DNA from: Streptomyces hokutonensis
GTDB taxonomy: Bacteria > Actinomycetota > Actinomycetes > Streptomycetales > Streptomycetaceae
NCBI RefSeq assembly: GCF_000376565.1
Contig: NZ_BARG01000084.1
Coordinates: 17,575 to 81,574, forward strand
Reading direction: 5' to 3'
DNA: 64,000 bases
Shown: piece by piece, positions 39,195-47,567 of the stretch
Layout of the letters: each line of letters opens with the position of its first letter
How positions within the stretch are numbered: the stretch's first letter is position 1
The notes under the pieces: generated by a model
Database searches by the model: none
The model's input: only the letters and a program-made list of their open reading frames with translations
What the model was told of the DNA's origin: nothing
Position numbers and translations under genes: made by a program

Positions 39195-40025
39195 ATGCAC
39201 ACAGCGGTCTCCCTCACCGCCGATCTGCGCGAACTCGGCGTCGAGAAGGGCATGACGCTGCTGATGCACGCGTCCTCGCGGTCCCTCGGCCGGGTCCGCG
39301 GCGGCGGCCCCGCGACACTGCGCGCGCTGCGGGGCGCGCTCGGCCCCGAGGGCACCTTGGTGGTACCCACGTTCACCGAGGGAAATTCGCTGACATCACG
39401 GACGTACCTCCACTTGACGCAAGGCCTGACACGACATCAACTCCTGGCCTACCGTGAAAACATGGAGCCCTTCAGCGCGGCTTCCACCCCCTCCTACGGC
39501 ATGGGACGGCTGGCGGAGGTGGTACGGGGCGACCCGTCCGCCGTGCGCAGCACCCACCCGCAGACGTCCTTCGCCGCGCTCGGCCCCGGGGCCGCCCGGA
39601 TCACCTCCGGGCACGCCCCGGACTGCCTGCTCGGCGAGCGCTCCCCCCTCGGCCGGCTGTACGAGGAGGAGGCGTACGTCCTGCTGCTGGGCGTCGGGTA
39701 CGAGCCCTGCTCGGCCTTCCATCTCGCGGAGTACCGGCAGCCCGGCGCGGTCCGCCGCCGCTACGACTGCCGGGTGCTGACCGACGACGGTCCGCGCTGG
39801 ACCCACTTCGTCGACGTCGACCTCGACGACAGCGACTTCGGGCAGCTCGGCCACTGGCTGGAGACCCGGGCCCCCGGCGGGCGCGAGCGGATCGCCCGCG
39901 GCCGGATCGGCGCCGCCGACAGCCGGCTGTTCCCGCTGCGCTGGGCCGTCGACACCGCCGCCGACTGGATGGCCGCCGGCCGCACCGCGCCCCGGGACCG
40001 CTCCGCGGGGGCCGACCATGCCTGA
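39195..40025 (+). CDS. AAC(3)-like N-acetyltransferase of the fxs operon
   Basis: 276 residues of the aminoglycoside 3-N-acetyltransferase fold: MTLLMHASSRSLG near the start, TLVVPTFTEGN (54-64), STHPQTSFAALG with His121 and LLLGVGYEPCSAFHLAEY. These enzymes move an acetyl group from acetyl-CoA to an amine. In this operon the substrate is more likely the modified peptide or a cellular amine than an antibiotic; that is inference. It starts 6 bp after fxsB and overlaps the next gene by 8 bp. Confidence 0.88.
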   Translation: MHTAVSLTADLRELGVEKGMTLLMHASSRSLGRVRGGGPATLRALRGALGPEGTLVVPTFTEGNSLTSRTYLHLTQGLTRHQLLAYRENMEPFSAASTPSYGMGRLAEVVRGDPSAVRSTHPQTSFAALGPGAARITSGHAPDCLLGERSPLGRLYEEEAYVLLLGVGYEPCSAFHLAEYRQPGAVRRRYDCRVLTDDGPRWTHFVDVDLDDSDFGQLGHWLETRAPGGRERIARGRIGAADSRLFPLRWAVDTAADWMAAGRTAPRDRSAGADHA

Positions 40026-40695
40026 GGTCGGCGGCGGCAAGTACCGGGCACACCGCGGCGTCCAGCGGTCGTACGGCTTCCTCAGTTACGGCCGTACGCC
40101 CCACGTACCGGAGAGCCACAGACCGCCGGACAAACAACTGCGGGACTTCCACGCGGAGTTGACCGACCATCTGCTGCAGATCACGGACCTGGACGCCAAG
40201 ACCCCCGCGGTCTACCTGGACACCCGGATCCAGCTCGGCATCGGCTGGGAGGACGAGTTGAAGCTCCGCCTCGCCCACTGCCAGGTCCTGGTGCCGGTGC
40301 TCTCCCGGCGCCTGTTCAGCAGCAAGTGGTGTGCCCTGGAATGGAAGTGCTTCGAGCTGCGCCAGCAACTCCAGCGCGAACAGGGGAAGTTCACCCGCAA
40401 CGCCATCGTCCCGGTGCTGTGGAACGGGCTGCGCCCCGACGAGATCCCCCTTCCCTACTCGGCCGTCGAGTACGACCACCAGGACCTCGGACCCGACTAC
40501 ACGAACCTGGGGCTGCTCGGCCTGCGCAACCACGGACGGCATCCGACCCACCGCAAGGTGGTCTACCAACTCGCCCTGGAAATCGTCGAAGTGGCGGTCA
40601 CCGCCGGACTGGAACCGTGCGACCCCAGCCTCTTCGACGACCTCTTCGACGAGCTCGTCAACTCACCGAACGGCTCGGCGGGGGAGGAACACTGA
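40018..40695 (+). CDS. fxsC: FxsC, TIR-like protein with an intact candidate catalytic Glu
   Basis: 225 residues forming one TIR-like domain: YGFLSYGRTPH at beta-strand A, a long alternating alpha/beta core and the motif SSKWCALEWKCFEL. Glu108 in that motif is where catalytic Glu sits in NAD-cleaving TIR domains (WCxxE pattern). Whether this family hydrolyses NAD is not known to me. It overlaps the acetyltransferase gene by 8 bp and the next TIR-like gene by 1 bp (TGATG), so all are translated together. No signal peptide or membrane helix is seen. Confidence 0.85.
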   Translation: MPEVGGGKYRAHRGVQRSYGFLSYGRTPHVPESHRPPDKQLRDFHAELTDHLLQITDLDAKTPAVYLDTRIQLGIGWEDELKLRLAHCQVLVPVLSRRLFSSKWCALEWKCFELRQQLQREQGKFTRNAIVPVLWNGLRPDEIPLPYSAVEYDHQDLGPDYTNLGLLGLRNHGRHPTHRKVVYQLALEIVEVAVTAGLEPCDPSLFDDLFDELVNSPNGSAGEEH

Positions 40696-42008
40696 TGCAC
40701 GGCGGCCGTTCCACCGAAGGCGTGCGCGACAGGGCGCCCCACTTCTTCCTGAGTTACGCCCCCGTGCCCTCGCCCGTCGGCGACGTGGACGCGGCCCGAC
40801 CCGAGGCCGACAAGGACGTGCGGGAGTTCTACGCCGACCTGAGCCGGGCGGTCGCGGGCGCGAGCGGGCCCTTCCCCTCGTCCTCCCTCGGCTATCTCGG
40901 CGCCGCCGACCGCGCCGGACCCGAGACGGCACGCGCCCTGCACCGCTGCCGCAGCTTCGTGCCCCTGATCACCCGCCGCTACTTCACCGACGTGTACTGC
41001 GGCCGCCAGTGGTACGCCTACACCCACCGCGCCCCGCGAGGCGCCCTCATCCCGGCGCTGTGGACGCCGGTGCCGACCACCGCCCGCCCGGTCCCCGTCG
41101 ACCTGGGACTGCCCGTGCCCGAGCGGCCGGTGACACCTGTGCGCGTGGCCGAGGACGCGCAGGTCCGCTACGCGAAGGGCGGCCTGTACGGGCTGCGGCA
41201 GTACTACGACCACCCGGAGTACTACGACCAGTGCGTCCGCAGGATCGCCCAGTGCGTCGTGCAGGCCGTCCGCCGGGCACCCGAACCCACCCCGGACGAA
41301 ACGGAGTTCACCGATCTGGACACCGTCCCCGACGCGTTCGCCGCCTCGTCCTGGCACCCGCTCGGCATCGCCGTGCTCGCCCCGGACGTCCACCATCTGC
41401 CACCCGACCGCAGTGACACCAAGTACGGCCGCGAGCCACGGGACTGGCAGCCCTTCAGCGACGGCTACGCCACCCCGCTCGCCGAACGCACCGCCGAACT
41501 CGCCCGCAATCTCGGCTTCGCCACCGAGATCCACACCTACGACGAGGCCGAACCCGTCTTCCTCGGAGAGCGCGAGGCCAGGAGCCCGTGGGTGCTCATC
41601 CTCGACCCCTGGATCCTGCACGACCGCACGGCCCTGGACCGGCTGCGCGCCTTCGACGCCCGCGACCTGCCCTGGGTGACCGTGCTGACCCCGCTGGCGG
41701 ACGACCCGCAGACCAGGAACGCCCGCGAGGAACTCGCCGCGCTCCTGCGGTCCGCGCTGCCCCGGCGGCTGAGCAGCGGCCGGGCCATCCAGCGCGGCGC
41801 CGCCGCCGGCATCGAGAGCTCGGAGGCGTTCAACTCCCGCTTCACCGAACTCGCCGACAGCGCGGCCCAGCAATACCTCAACCGTCCACTACGATCCTCA
41901 CCCAGGCCCCCGGCGTCGGTGAAGCGCCCCCACGCCGCTCCCGGCGGACCGGTCGCTCCCGCCCCGGACGAGGCCGATCCCCAGGGTGACCAGGAGGCCC
42001 AACCGTGA
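40695..42008 (+). CDS. fxsC: Second FxsC-type TIR-like protein, with Gln at the catalytic position
   Basis: 437 residues. The N-terminal TIR-like domain (about 14-205) begins HFFLSYAPVP. The block equivalent to WCxxEW reads YCGRQW (101-106), so Gln105 replaces the expected Glu. A second alpha/beta domain (about 230-385) looks like a diverged TIR or response-regulator-like fold (PWVLILDPWILHDRTALDRL). The last 50 residues are a Pro/Ala-rich tail. This longer form is what I regard as typical FxsC; the 225-residue gene before it is a shorter paralogue. It overlaps its neighbours by 1 and 4 bp. It may be a regulator or binding partner rather than an enzyme. Confidence 0.85.
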   Translation: MHGGRSTEGVRDRAPHFFLSYAPVPSPVGDVDAARPEADKDVREFYADLSRAVAGASGPFPSSSLGYLGAADRAGPETARALHRCRSFVPLITRRYFTDVYCGRQWYAYTHRAPRGALIPALWTPVPTTARPVPVDLGLPVPERPVTPVRVAEDAQVRYAKGGLYGLRQYYDHPEYYDQCVRRIAQCVVQAVRRAPEPTPDETEFTDLDTVPDAFAASSWHPLGIAVLAPDVHHLPPDRSDTKYGREPRDWQPFSDGYATPLAERTAELARNLGFATEIHTYDEAEPVFLGEREARSPWVLILDPWILHDRTALDRLRAFDARDLPWVTVLTPLADDPQTRNAREELAALLRSALPRRLSSGRAIQRGAAAGIESSEAFNSRFTELADSAAQQYLNRPLRSSPRPPASVKRPHAAPGGPVAPAPDEADPQGDQEAQP

Positions 42009-45000
42009 CCGGCGTGCTCCCCCGCCCCGACGGCGGCAAGATCGTCACGTTCTACAGCTACAAGGGCGGCACCGGTCGCACCATGGCACTCGCCAACTCC
42101 GCCTGGATCACGGCCTCGCGGGGCAAACGGGTCCTGGTCGTCGACTGGGACCTGGAGGCGCCGGGACTGAGCCGCTTCCTGGACCCGTTCCTGGAACCGA
42201 ACGCGGCGCACGACCGCCGAGGCGTGCTCGAGATCATCAACGACTACGTGCTCAAGTTCGAGGCCATGCACGGCGCCGAGATCGACGACGCGTGGATCGC
42301 CGAGCAGGCAGACATCGGCAACGCGGTCTCCCCGCTGCTGTGGAGCTTCCCGGGCGGCGGCCGGCTCGACTACCTCTCGGCGGGCCGCCAGAACCGCAAC
42401 TACTCCTCGATCTTCTCCCAGTTCAACTGGAACCGCTTCTACGAGGACCAGTACGGCGGCCAGTTCCTGGACGCCCTGTGCGCCCAGTTCCGGCAGGGCT
42501 ACGACTACGTCCTCGTCGACAGCCGTACCGGTCTCAGCGACGTCTCCGACATCTGCACCATCCATTTCCCCGATGTGCTGGTCAACTGCTTCACCCACAA
42601 CAACCAGAGCATCGAGGGCGCCGCCGCAGTCGCCCGCAGGGTGGAGGACACCTACCGCGAGCGGCGCATCCGGATCCTGCCGGTGCCGATGCGCGTGGAG
42701 GACTCCGAGGCGGACCGGCTGGAGGCCGCGCGGGCCAAGGTCCGGCTCACCTTCGACCAGCTGCTGGTCCGCACCCCGCACGTCGAACCGCGCAGCTACT
42801 GGGGCAACGTCGAGGTGCCGTACAAACCCACGTACGCCTACGAGGAGATCCTCGCGACCTTCCGCGACGAACCCGGCACGCACGCCTCGCTGTTGGCCGC
42901 CTGCGAGCGGCTGACCGCGGTCATCACGGAGGGCGAGGTGACCTCGCTGGTCCCGATGACCGACGAGGAACGGCAGAACTACCTCAAGACCGTGGTGCGC
43001 CGCCGGCCGCCGGACCCCACCCATGTCTTCCTCAGCCATGTGCCCGAGGACCAGATGTGGGCGGACTGGATCAGGCGGGTCCTCTCCGACGCGGGCTTCA
43101 CCGTGGGCGACGCCCGCTCCGAGGACGGCTTCGCCGCCGGTGTCCCGCTGCGCGACGACACCGACAGCAAGGTGCGCGGCGCCTCGCGCACCCTGGCCGT
43201 ACTGTCCGCCGCCTACCAGAAGTCCCCGCAGGCCAGGGCGGTCTGGGAGGCCGTGGCCACCGCCGACCCGATGGGCTCGCGCCGCACCCTGGTGCCGGTC
43301 CGGGTGAGCGACGCCCGGCTGGAACACCCCTTCTCCGACCGGATGCCGATCCATCTGAGCAACATGACCGAGGCGCAGGCCAGGAAGGCCCTCCTGCGGG
43401 CCCTCGACGCCCAGGTCGTGCAGGGCGAGCACCCCGCCGACGGCTCGGGCAGCGGCCCCCGGTTCCCCGGCGCGGAGCCGCCCGTGTGGTCCGTGCCCGT
43501 GCGCAACGCGGCCTTCACCGGACGCACCGAGCTCCTGGAGGACCTGAGACTGCGGCTCTCGGACACCGGCACCGCCACCCTCCTGCACGGCATGGGAGGC
43601 GTCGGCAAGACCCAGCTGGCCACCGAGTACGCGCACCGCTACCGCGGAAACTACGACGTCGTCTGGTGGATCGAGGCGGAGTTCGGCGACCTCGCGCTGC
43701 GCCAGTACTCCGAACTCGCCTCCCACCTCGGCGTCGACGAACGCGAAAGCATCAGCGCCACCGCCGACGCGGTCCGCGACGAACTGCGCAGGGGCGCGAA
43801 GTACGACCGCTGGCTGCTGATCTTCGACAACGCGACGACCCCCGAGTCCATCGAGCGACTGCTCGTCAACAGCCCGGCCGGCCATGTGCTGATCACCACC
43901 CGCAACGAGGGCTGGGCCCAGATCGGCGAGCGGGTCGAGGTCGACGTCTTCTCCCGCACGGAGAGCGTCGAGCACCTGCTGCACCGGGTGTCCGCCATCA
44001 GCGCCGAGGACGCGGACCGGGTCGCGGAGGCCCTCGGCGACCTGCCGCTCGCCGTCGACCAGGCCGCCGCCTGGCTGAACGAGACCGGCCAGGACGCCGC
44101 CGAGTACCTCGAACTCCTGGAGCCCCAACTGGCGTCCCTGGAAGCCGTCGAGGACTCCCGCAACTACCCGCTGCAGGTCGGCGCGACCTGGAACATCTCC
44201 ATCCAGCAGCTCAACTCCCCCTTCGCGCTACGGCTGTTGCAGCTGTGCTCGCACTTCGGCGCCGACCCCATCTCCTTCAACCTGGTGCACGGCAGGGAGA
44301 TGAGCGACGCCCTCAACGAACTCCAGCCGGGCAGCGCCGGCACCGCACTGGTGTCCCGGGCCATCCAGCAACTGCACCGCTACGCCCTCGCCAAGGTCGA
44401 CCGCAAGAGCAAGAGCATCCAGGTGCACCGGCTCGTGCAGGCGGCCGTGCGCTCGTCGATGTCCGAGGAGGAACAGGAAGAGGCGCTGCGCGTCGTGCGC
44501 AACGTCCTCAGCGGTGCGCGCCCCTCCGAGAGCGACGTGGAACACCCGGACAACTGGTCGCGCTACAACACCATCTGGCCCCACCTGAAGACACCGTGGA
44601 CCAAGGACTCGCTCGACGACCGGATCCGGCTGCTGATGACCGAGTGGCTGCGCTACCTGAGGGCGCGCGGCGAGTACGCGGACGCCGTGTCGCTCGCCGA
44701 GGAGCTACTGATCAAGTGGGAGAAGGAGGCGGGCCCTGACGACCGCTGGACCCTGCACCTGCGCTTCGAGATGGCCAACGTGCTGCGTTTCCAGGGCTGG
44801 TACAGCAGGGCGCTGGAGATCGACGAGGACGTCTACGAGCGACAGCGCGCGGCCCTCGGCGACGACGACAACCACACGCTGATGACGGCGGGCAGCCTGA
44901 CGGCGGACCTGCGGGCGGTCGGCCGGGTGGGTAGGGCGCTGGAGATCGACCGCGACACCTACGGGCGTTCCGTGGACCTCCTCGGAGACGACCATCCCCG

Positions 45001-45940
45001 GACGCTGTTCGCGGCGAACAACCTGGCCGTGTCGATGCGCACGGCGGGGGACTGCTTCGAGGCGCAGACCATCGACAAGGACACCTGGGACCTGCGCGCG
45101 CAGACGCTCGGCCCCAAGCACCCCTACACGCTGTTCTCCCTGATCAACCTCGGCCGTGACCAGCGCTCCTGCGGCGAGTACGAGGCCTCGCACGAGACCC
45201 TGCGCGCCGTCCACGAGACGGCCGTGGAACTCGGGCCGGAGTCACCGCCCGCGATGGAGGCGGCGAAGGCGCTCGCCATCACACTGCGCCGGCTCGACAT
45301 GCTGGACGACGCCATCGAGCTCAGCCAGGGCGTCCTGGACATCTTCCGGCGGCGCCTGGGCGACACCTCGCCCGAGACGCTGGTGGTGCGCCTCGGCCAC
45401 GCGGGCCATCTCGCGGCGGCGGACCGGCACGAAGAGGCCTGCGAGGAGACCGCCGAACTGCTCGGCCGGTTCCGGGCCGCGCTCGGCGAGGGCCACCCCA
45501 ACACGCTTGCCTGCGCGGTCAATCACAGCATCAACCTGCTGTCGACCGGCCGGCCGGTCGAGGCCCGCGAGGTGTGCGAACAGGCCCGTACGGCGCTGCA
45601 GACCACCATGGGACCGGAGCACCCGTTCAGCATGAACTGCCAGATGAACCTGGCGAACACCGAGGCCGCCCTCGGCGAGGTCGCGAAGGCCGAGCGCAAC
45701 TACCGCCAGGCGTATGAGGAGTTGTGCGTGCGGCTCGGCCCGGACCACCCCACGCCCCTCACCTGCCGGGGCAACCTCTCGATCCTGCTCCGGGAGATCG
45801 GCCGTACCACCGAGGCCGAGCAACTGGCCCGGGAGAGCCTCGACGGGCTGAGCGACAAGCTCGGCGGGGAGCACTCCAAGGTGGTCCGGCTGCGCGCCGG
45901 TCAGCGGGTGGGCCTGGAGCTCGACCCGCACCCGATCTGA
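42005..45940 (+). CDS. fxsT: FxsT, MinD/ParA-TIR-NB-ARC-TPR protein of the FxSxx-COOH system
   Basis: 1311 residues. Residues 1-330 are a MinD/ParA-like P-loop domain (YSYKGGTGRTMALAN, signature Lys20, with Arg in place of the usual P-loop Lys). Residues about 338-470 are a TIR domain (THVFLSHVPEDQ from 339; Glu415 in AVWEAV at the catalytic position). Residues about 490-790 are an NB-ARC NTPase with Walker A GMGGVGKTQLA (Lys535), Walker B WLLIFDNA (Asp607) and LITTRN. From about 880 to 1300 there are tetratricopeptide repeats, several with the LGxxHPxTL spacing. The layout is that of STAND signalling switches: repeats sense, NB-ARC oligomerises, TIR acts. Its GTG overlaps the previous stop (GTGA). 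Confidence 0.9.
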   Translation: MTGVLPRPDGGKIVTFYSYKGGTGRTMALANSAWITASRGKRVLVVDWDLEAPGLSRFLDPFLEPNAAHDRRGVLEIINDYVLKFEAMHGAEIDDAWIAEQADIGNAVSPLLWSFPGGGRLDYLSAGRQNRNYSSIFSQFNWNRFYEDQYGGQFLDALCAQFRQGYDYVLVDSRTGLSDVSDICTIHFPDVLVNCFTHNNQSIEGAAAVARRVEDTYRERRIRILPVPMRVEDSEADRLEAARAKVRLTFDQLLVRTPHVEPRSYWGNVEVPYKPTYAYEEILATFRDEPGTHASLLAACERLTAVITEGEVTSLVPMTDEERQNYLKTVVRRRPPDPTHVFLSHVPEDQMWADWIRRVLSDAGFTVGDARSEDGFAAGVPLRDDTDSKVRGASRTLAVLSAAYQKSPQARAVWEAVATADPMGSRRTLVPVRVSDARLEHPFSDRMPIHLSNMTEAQARKALLRALDAQVVQGEHPADGSGSGPRFPGAEPPVWSVPVRNAAFTGRTELLEDLRLRLSDTGTATLLHGMGGVGKTQLATEYAHRYRGNYDVVWWIEAEFGDLALRQYSELASHLGVDERESISATADAVRDELRRGAKYDRWLLIFDNATTPESIERLLVNSPAGHVLITTRNEGWAQIGERVEVDVFSRTESVEHLLHRVSAISAEDADRVAEALGDLPLAVDQAAAWLNETGQDAAEYLELLEPQLASLEAVEDSRNYPLQVGATWNISIQQLNSPFALRLLQLCSHFGADPISFNLVHGREMSDALNELQPGSAGTALVSRAIQQLHRYALAKVDRKSKSIQVHRLVQAAVRSSMSEEEQEEALRVVRNVLSGARPSESDVEHPDNWSRYNTIWPHLKTPWTKDSLDDRIRLLMTEWLRYLRARGEYADAVSLAEELLIKWEKEAGPDDRWTLHLRFEMANVLRFQGWYSRALEIDEDVYERQRAALGDDDNHTLMTAGSLTADLRAVGRVGRALEIDRDTYGRSVDLLGDDHPRTLFAANNLAVSMRTAGDCFEAQTIDKDTWDLRAQTLGPKHPYTLFSLINLGRDQRSCGEYEASHETLRAVHETAVELGPESPPAMEAAKALAITLRRLDMLDDAIELSQGVLDIFRRRLGDTSPETLVVRLGHAGHLAAADRHEEACEETAELLGRFRAALGEGHPNTLACAVNHSINLLSTGRPVEAREVCEQARTALQTTMGPEHPFSMNCQMNLANTEAALGEVAKAERNYRQAYEELCVRLGPDHPTPLTCRGNLSILLREIGRTTEAEQLARESLDGLSDKLGGEHSKVVRLRAGQRVGLELDPHPI

Positions 45941-45970
45941 CGCGGCCCGCGCCCGGCCCGGCGGCGGGGG

Positions 45971-46876
45971 TCAGGCCGTGGGGGCCGTGGTGGCGCCGGC
46001 CCGCGCCCGCTCCCGGAGCCAGCCCAGCACCTCGGGCAGCACCGGGACGGCCGCGAAGTGCGCCGCCGACGGCTGCAGTACGACGGTGGCGTGCTCGATC
46101 CGCCCGGCCAGCCACTTGAAGTGCTCGACGGGGGAGAACACGTCGTGCTCGCCGTGCCACAGCAGGGTGGGCACGGTGATCTCCTTCGGGTCGAAGCCCC
46201 ACGGCGTGCTGAACGCGATGGCGTCGTCGATCCAGCCGTCCGCGTTCCGCTCGATCCCCGTCTTGAAGTTCTCGTGGAGCATCCGCCGGATGCCGGCGTC
46301 CGCCACCACCTGCCGGTCCACGTCGGGCATCTCGCCGTCCAGATCCGACAACAGCGCCATGGGGTTGGTCCGCATGGCGTCCGCGTTCTGCACCAGGGTG
46401 CTCTGCAGCAGGGAGAGGTTCTCGCGGGCGTTGCGGTACTCGCGGACGTTGGACTCGGTCATCCCCTCGAACCAGTCGTCCATGTCCTCGGCGTCCGGCG
46501 GCGCCAGGCTCACCAGTACGGCGGCGCTGCTCACCCGGTCGGACAGCTTCGCGGCACACGCGAGCGCATGCGGACCGCCTCCGGACCGGCCGACGACGGA
46601 GAACTCCTTCAACTTCAGGAAATCGGCGATGAGTTCCACGTCCGCGGCGGCGTCGACGACCTGCCGGCCCGGCACGCGCGTCGAACCGCCGTACCCGGGA
46701 CGGTCGTAGGCGATCAGATGGATGCCCAGCTGATAGAGCACCATCGACCGCGGACGCGGTCCCTGATGGCTGCCGGGGGTTCCGTGCAGCAGAAAGACGG
46801 GGTGCCCCTGGGGATCTCCCCAGGAATCGAAATCGAGCCTGCGTTTCCCGTCTTTGCTGTGAGCGGCACGCGCCAC
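45971..46876 (-). CDS. Alpha/beta-hydrolase fold protein
   Basis: 301 residues. Alpha/beta-hydrolase core with oxyanion segment HGTPGS, nucleophile elbow VVGRSGGGPHAL (Ser), acid HGEHDVFSP (Asp) and catalytic His in SAAHFAAVP. It is probably an esterase, lactonase or peptidase of the cytoplasm; the substrate is unknown. It converges on fxsT with a 30-bp gap, so it is not part of the fxs operon. GTG at 46876 has GGGAGG 5 nt upstream; an in-frame GTG at 46903 has none. The 213-bp gap to 47089 holds a small dyad (CCCGTC...GACGGG near 46974-46995) and otherwise nothing clear. Confidence 0.85.
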   Translation of the reverse strand: MARAAHSKDGKRRLDFDSWGDPQGHPVFLLHGTPGSHQGPRPRSMVLYQLGIHLIAYDRPGYGGSTRVPGRQVVDAAADVELIADFLKLKEFSVVGRSGGGPHALACAAKLSDRVSSAAVLVSLAPPDAEDMDDWFEGMTESNVREYRNARENLSLLQSTLVQNADAMRTNPMALLSDLDGEMPDVDRQVVADAGIRRMLHENFKTGIERNADGWIDDAIAFSTPWGFDPKEITVPTLLWHGEHDVFSPVEHFKWLAGRIEHATVVLQPSAAHFAAVPVLPEVLGWLRERARAGATTAPTA

Positions 46877-47089
46877 TCCTGCCTCCCGTCCACCGGCCGT
46901 CACGACTGCCGGAATCCTCTCAGAACGACGGGCACCTTGGACACCTTGGACTCAGCTTCTCGTGTCGGCGTCATCCCGTCACTGGAAAACGACGGGAATG
47001 TCGAAAACCTGACCGAAGAAGGCCAGCTTATGCCTGTTTCGCCTGACCGGCCCCCGGTGTGAAGGCCTCCAATTCGGTGCAAGCGGGAC

Positions 47090-47476
47090 TTACCGTGAGG
47101 CGCTCGGACCGTGCACCGCACGCGGCCCGGTGACCTCCGCGCCCAACTCCGTCACCCTGTGCCGCAGTTCACGGTCCGCCGTGACCACCAGACAGGCCCG
47201 GCCGCCCGCCCCGGCGACCAGTTCGACCATACGGTCGTCCCCGCTGCCGGGCGCCGAGTCCACCCGTACACCCGGGACGGACTCCACACCACGGGCCGCG
47301 CCCTCCACGACCAGGACGATCTCCACGGGGTCCGGGCGCCCCGGCACCCCGTCCGCCGCCAGCCGGTCCCGGAGTCGCTCCGCGGCGCCCCGCCGGTCCC
47401 GCCACCAGCCGTCGGGCACCGACCCGACGACGTTCGCACCGTCGACGATCACGAGCAGGGGAGTGTCCTCTTCCAT
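47090..47476 (-). CDS. NYN/PIN-like ribonuclease-fold protein
   Basis: 128 residues. LLVIVDGANVVGS at the N-terminus, GSGDDRMVEL in the middle and VVTADRELRHRV near the end supply the spaced acidic residues that bind metal in NYN/PIN nucleases. It probably cuts RNA. The ATG at 47476 starts the domain; the longer frame to 47554 adds low-complexity sequence. It is divergent from the next gene. Confidence 0.8.
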   Translation of the reverse strand: MEEDTPLLVIVDGANVVGSVPDGWWRDRRGAAERLRDRLAADGVPGRPDPVEIVLVVEGAARGVESVPGVRVDSAPGSGDDRMVELVAGAGGRACLVVTADRELRHRVTELGAEVTGPRAVHGPSASR

Positions 47477-47567
47477 GGGGCCAGGGTCCCACGGGGGCGG
47501 GGAGCGCTCGCCCCCGTGAAAAGGACCCGCTCCGCCGGAAAGAACCCGCCCCAATTACAGTGAACCG

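Noticed and set aside
39195..40025. Acetyltransferase as an aminoglycoside resistance gene
   Set aside because: Fold matches AAC(3), but it is embedded in the fxs operon with overlapping neighbours; resistance is not supported by context.
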